From Candidatus Coatesiibacteriota bacterium (GTDB lineage: Bacteria > B130-G9), in the NCBI GenBank assembly GCA_003647755.1, contig QMNL01000055.1, positions 1 through 8,282 of the forward strand: a stretch of 8,282 bases of DNA. Reading direction: 5' to 3'. Numbering within the stretch: position 1 is the stretch's first letter; every line of letters starts with the position of its first letter. The position numbers and the translations under genes were made by a program. The notes under the pieces were generated by a model that did no database searches, had not been told where the DNA came from, and worked only from the letters and a program-made list of their open reading frames with translations. Positions 6,916 to 8,282 of this stretch are shown here, one piece after another.

Positions 6916-6931
6916 AGATCAGGGGCAGGAT

Positions 6932-7891
6932 TTGGAATCATATTGGGCAGAGGCTCTGAAGTGTCTTGCGGCAGGTATCTGCATGGGCTTTGGAGCAATA
7001 GGTGCGGGGATTGGCGAGGGTTATGCGGCAGGACAGACGGCACTGGGCATATCCCGTCAGCCGAGGGTCTCTGGCCAATTGGTCAAGACCATGCTCATCG
7101 GCCAGGCGATAACGGAGACGTCAGGCATCTTCGCGTTGGTTATTGCGATCTTGATGATTAGCACGGGCGTGCGCACTGGTGGTAACGCTGTGCTGGACAT
7201 AGCTGCGGTGTTGGGTGCTGGGATAGCCGTGGGTGTCTGTGGATTTGGCGTGGCTATTGGTGATGGCTACTGCGCTGGTAGGGCCTGCGACGGTGTGGCG
7301 CGACGGCCCAGTATAGGTGGTCAGATAACGGGGACCATGCTCGTCGGCCAGGCGGTAACGGAGACGCCAGTCGTTTTCGCTCTCGTTGTCGCGTTCATAT
7401 TGCTTTATTCGGGGTTCTCAGGGGGTCTTGAGAAGGCCGCGGCGCTGTTGGGTGCGGGCATAGCAATGGGCTTTGGCGGATTCGGAAGCGGCATCGGTGG
7501 AGGCCTTCCCGGAGGTGCAGCATCCGATTCGGTCTCAAGGCGCGAGGAACTGCGAAGCAAGATTATCGGCACTATGCTGATTGGCCAGGCAGTGACGCAG
7601 ACTTCGGCGATCTTTGCGCTGGTTGTTGCTTTTCTTCTGACGTTCGCGTCCGGCGAGGGGAACAGCATTGTCAGGATAGCGGCTTTTCTTGGAGCGGGCA
7701 TAGCAATGGGGATGGGGGCCATAGGGCCTGGGCTGGGCACAGGGGTGCCGGCAGCGGCTGCGTGCACCTCACTTCGGGTTAACCCGCGAGTCGGGCCGGT
7801 CACAACCAGGGTGATGCTTCTTGGTCAGGCTGTTGCGCAGTCAACAGCCATATACTCGCTGATAATAGCTTTATTGATGGTATATGTTGTC
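6932..7891 (+). repeat. Fourfold internal tandem repeat of the c-hairpin unit
   Basis: The repeat periods measured at the first-helix ion position are 82, 79 and 80 residues (29 to 111 to 190 to 270). Similarity is clear in protein and partly in DNA: GCGGGCATAGCAATGGG occurs in unit 3 (7454-7470) and unit 4 (7694-7710). This points to successive in-frame duplication of a single-c gene. Confidence 0.9.
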
Positions 7892-7894
7892 TGA
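6932..7894 (+). CDS. atpE: Four-hairpin (concatenated) F-type ATP synthase subunit c
   Basis: This 320-residue protein is four complete F-type c subunits in one chain: hairpins at about 8-77, 88-160, 168-239 and 247-320, eight membrane helices in all. Each has the glycine-rich first helix (LGAGIAMGFG-like) and a second helix with GQAVTETxxxFALVVA-like sequence. The positions that bind the coupling ion are exactly 33 residues apart in every unit: E29/E62, D111/E144, G190/Q223 and T270/Q303. Units 1 and 2 therefore keep both carboxylates; units 3 and 4 have none, with Gln replacing the essential second-helix Glu. Short Gly/Ser-rich linkers (78-87, 161-167, 240-246) would lie on the periplasmic side. 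The polar loop is intact in unit 1 (R42-Q-P44) and altered in units 3 and 4. TTG 6932 has AGGGG 6 bases upstream. Normal F-type c has about 70-90 residues. It should sit in the rotor ring with the single c encoded next. Confidence 0.93.
   Translation: MESYWAEALKCLAAGICMGFGAIGAGIGEGYAAGQTALGISRQPRVSGQLVKTMLIGQAITETSGIFALVIAILMISTGVRTGGNAVLDIAAVLGAGIAVGVCGFGVAIGDGYCAGRACDGVARRPSIGGQITGTMLVGQAVTETPVVFALVVAFILLYSGFSGGLEKAAALLGAGIAMGFGGFGSGIGGGLPGGAASDSVSRREELRSKIIGTMLIGQAVTQTSAIFALVVAFLLTFASGEGNSIVRIAAFLGAGIAMGMGAIGPGLGTGVPAAAACTSLRVNPRVGPVTTRVMLLGQAVAQSTAIYSLIIALLMVYVV
7448..7476 (+). repeat. 29-bp exact repeat, copy A (hairpin 3 of the c4 gene)
   Basis: A 29-base segment starting TTGGGTGCGGGCATAGCAAT is identical to 8020-8048 in the following single-c gene. 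It encodes LGAGIAMGFG, the start of the first helix. It indicates common origin and perhaps gene conversion between the two genes. Confidence 0.85.
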
Positions 7895-7912
7895 TTGGGT
7901 GCAGTCTGGGAT

Positions 7913-7942
7913 TCACGCCGGGGCCTTTCGGGCGTGGCGTGA
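7913..7942 (+). promoter_or_regulatory. Possible mRNA hairpin between the two c genes
   Basis: TCACGCC (7913-7919) can pair with GGCGTGA (7936-7942) over 7 bp. In an alternative register, CACGCC (7914-7919) pairs with GGCGTG (7931-7936). No T-run follows, so it is a poor intrinsic terminator. It could affect RNA stability or processing, so that the single-c message exceeds that of the c4 gene. Confidence 0.3.
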
Positions 7943-7966
7943 TTAGTTGTGCAATTAGGAATGAAG

Positions 7967-7971
7967 AGGAG
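7967..7971 (+). promoter_or_regulatory. Strong ribosome-binding site of the single-c gene
   Basis: AGGAG lies 6 bases before ATG 7978, within the purine-rich run AAGAGGAGAAG. It is the closest match to a full Shine-Dalgarno in this operon. It fixes the start at 7978 over the longer frame opening at 7939 and fits the need for many c copies. Confidence 0.7.
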
Positions 7972-7977
7972 AAGTGC

Positions 7978-8232
7978 ATGGATATTACTTCTGAAGCGGT
8001 GATCAAGGCTGCCGCACTTTTGGGTGCGGGCATAGCAATGGGCTTTGGAGCCATAGGCCCGGGGGTTGGCGAGGGTTATGCTGCCGGTAGGGCGTGCGAG
8101 GGCATTTCCCGTGCCCCGAAGGAGGCGGGTCTTTTGACCAGAACGATGCTTATCGGCCAGGCAGTCTCCGAGTCGACGGGCATTTACTCATTGGTAATCG
8201 CGTTGCTTCTAATTTTTGTCGTTGGTGGGTAG
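7978..8232 (+). CDS. atpE: F0F1 ATP synthase subunit c (single hairpin)
   Basis: This 84-residue protein has normal c-subunit length: two membrane helices (about 9-37 and 53-82) joined by a cytoplasmic loop with R45-A-P47. The first helix carries LGAGIAMGFGAIGPGVGEG with E32. The second carries GQAVSESTGIYSLVIA with the essential E65 followed by S66 and T67. E32 with E65, S66 and T67 resembles the two-carboxylate Na+ site described for the Fusobacterium nucleatum rotor, so Na+ coupling is plausible but not proven. It is closest in sequence to the units of the c4 protein just upstream, sharing a 29-bp identical stretch. It begins 83 bases after the c4 stop, in the same operon. Being complete and well translated, it is probably the main rotor component, with the c4 protein as a minor partner. 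Confidence 0.96.
   Translation: MDITSEAVIKAAALLGAGIAMGFGAIGPGVGEGYAAGRACEGISRAPKEAGLLTRTMLIGQAVSESTGIYSLVIALLLIFVVGG
8020..8048 (+). repeat. 29-bp exact repeat, copy B (single-c gene)
   Basis: Identical to 7448-7476 and in the same position of the first helix. The two copies lie 572 bases apart, so recombination between them could create or remove hairpin units. Confidence 0.85.
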
Positions 8233-8282
8233 AGGTTCACGTTATTGCCGGTTGTTGGCCACGTTCATGGTTGGTCAGGGGC

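Noticed and set aside
7405..7803. 132-codon minus-strand frame rich in Pro and Ala
   Set aside because: Antisense shadow of the Gly/Ala-rich c4 repeats; Pro/Ala arises from the complement of Gly/Ala codons.
6932..7894. V-type (archaeal/eukaryotic-like) c subunit
   Set aside because: The units have F-type features: a length of about 80 residues each, the loop Arg-x-Pro, second-helix E-T/S pattern, and they lie beside AtpZ, AtpI and an F-type subunit a.
7910..7945. Intrinsic terminator after the c4 gene
   Set aside because: The stem is short, the loop large and no T-run follows; the single-c gene directly downstream is expected to share the transcript.

Overview
The window reads as moderately GC-rich chromosomal DNA of an uncultured bacterium. 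It carries a bacterial F-type ATP synthase F0 module, a PDZ/radical-SAM DUF512 protein, an AI-2E-type permease, a TonB-like protein and a lone bacterial-microcompartment vertex protein. TTG starts are frequent: three genes begin with TTG behind a good Shine-Dalgarno. The taxon cannot be fixed from the sequence; a candidate-phylum bacterium is a guess.

Left part (1-3580). The 3' end of a large surface-type protein with two Ig-like domains runs rightward and ends 17 bases inside the convergent DUF512 gene. The DUF512 gene (731-2077) lies 3 bases downstream of an AI-2E-family permease gene (2081-3397), so the two form a leftward operon. The 183-base divergent gap (3398-3580) holds promoter-like sequences in both directions.

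Middle (3581-5494). A EutN/CcmL-type pentameric shell protein overlaps a TonB-like energy transducer by 14 bases. About 860 bases without a convincing gene follow. They contain a remnant of a coding sequence, a perfect 29-bp inverted repeat around an 86-bp core, a second repeat-like fragment and a possible promoter for the ATP synthase genes.

Right part (5495-8282). An F0 operon runs rightward: AtpZ-like, AtpI-like, subunit a (atpB), then two rotor-subunit genes. The first is highly unusual. It is one 320-residue polypeptide made of four tandem F-type c hairpins (eight membrane helices). Hairpins 1 and 2 keep a carboxylate on both helices (E29/E62 and D111/E144). Hairpins 3 and 4 have lost both (G190/Q223 and T270/Q303). 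The next gene encodes an ordinary 84-residue c subunit with a two-carboxylate E32/E65 site and has the best ribosome-binding site in the operon. The natural reading is a mixed rotor ring in which a concatenated, half-inactivated c4 protein sits among ordinary c subunits. That would lower the ion-to-ATP ratio, as duplicated c subunits do in V-type ATPases. The ion-site residues favour Na+ coupling, but this is inference. The remaining F0F1 genes (b, delta, alpha, gamma, beta, epsilon) are not in the window and may follow it.
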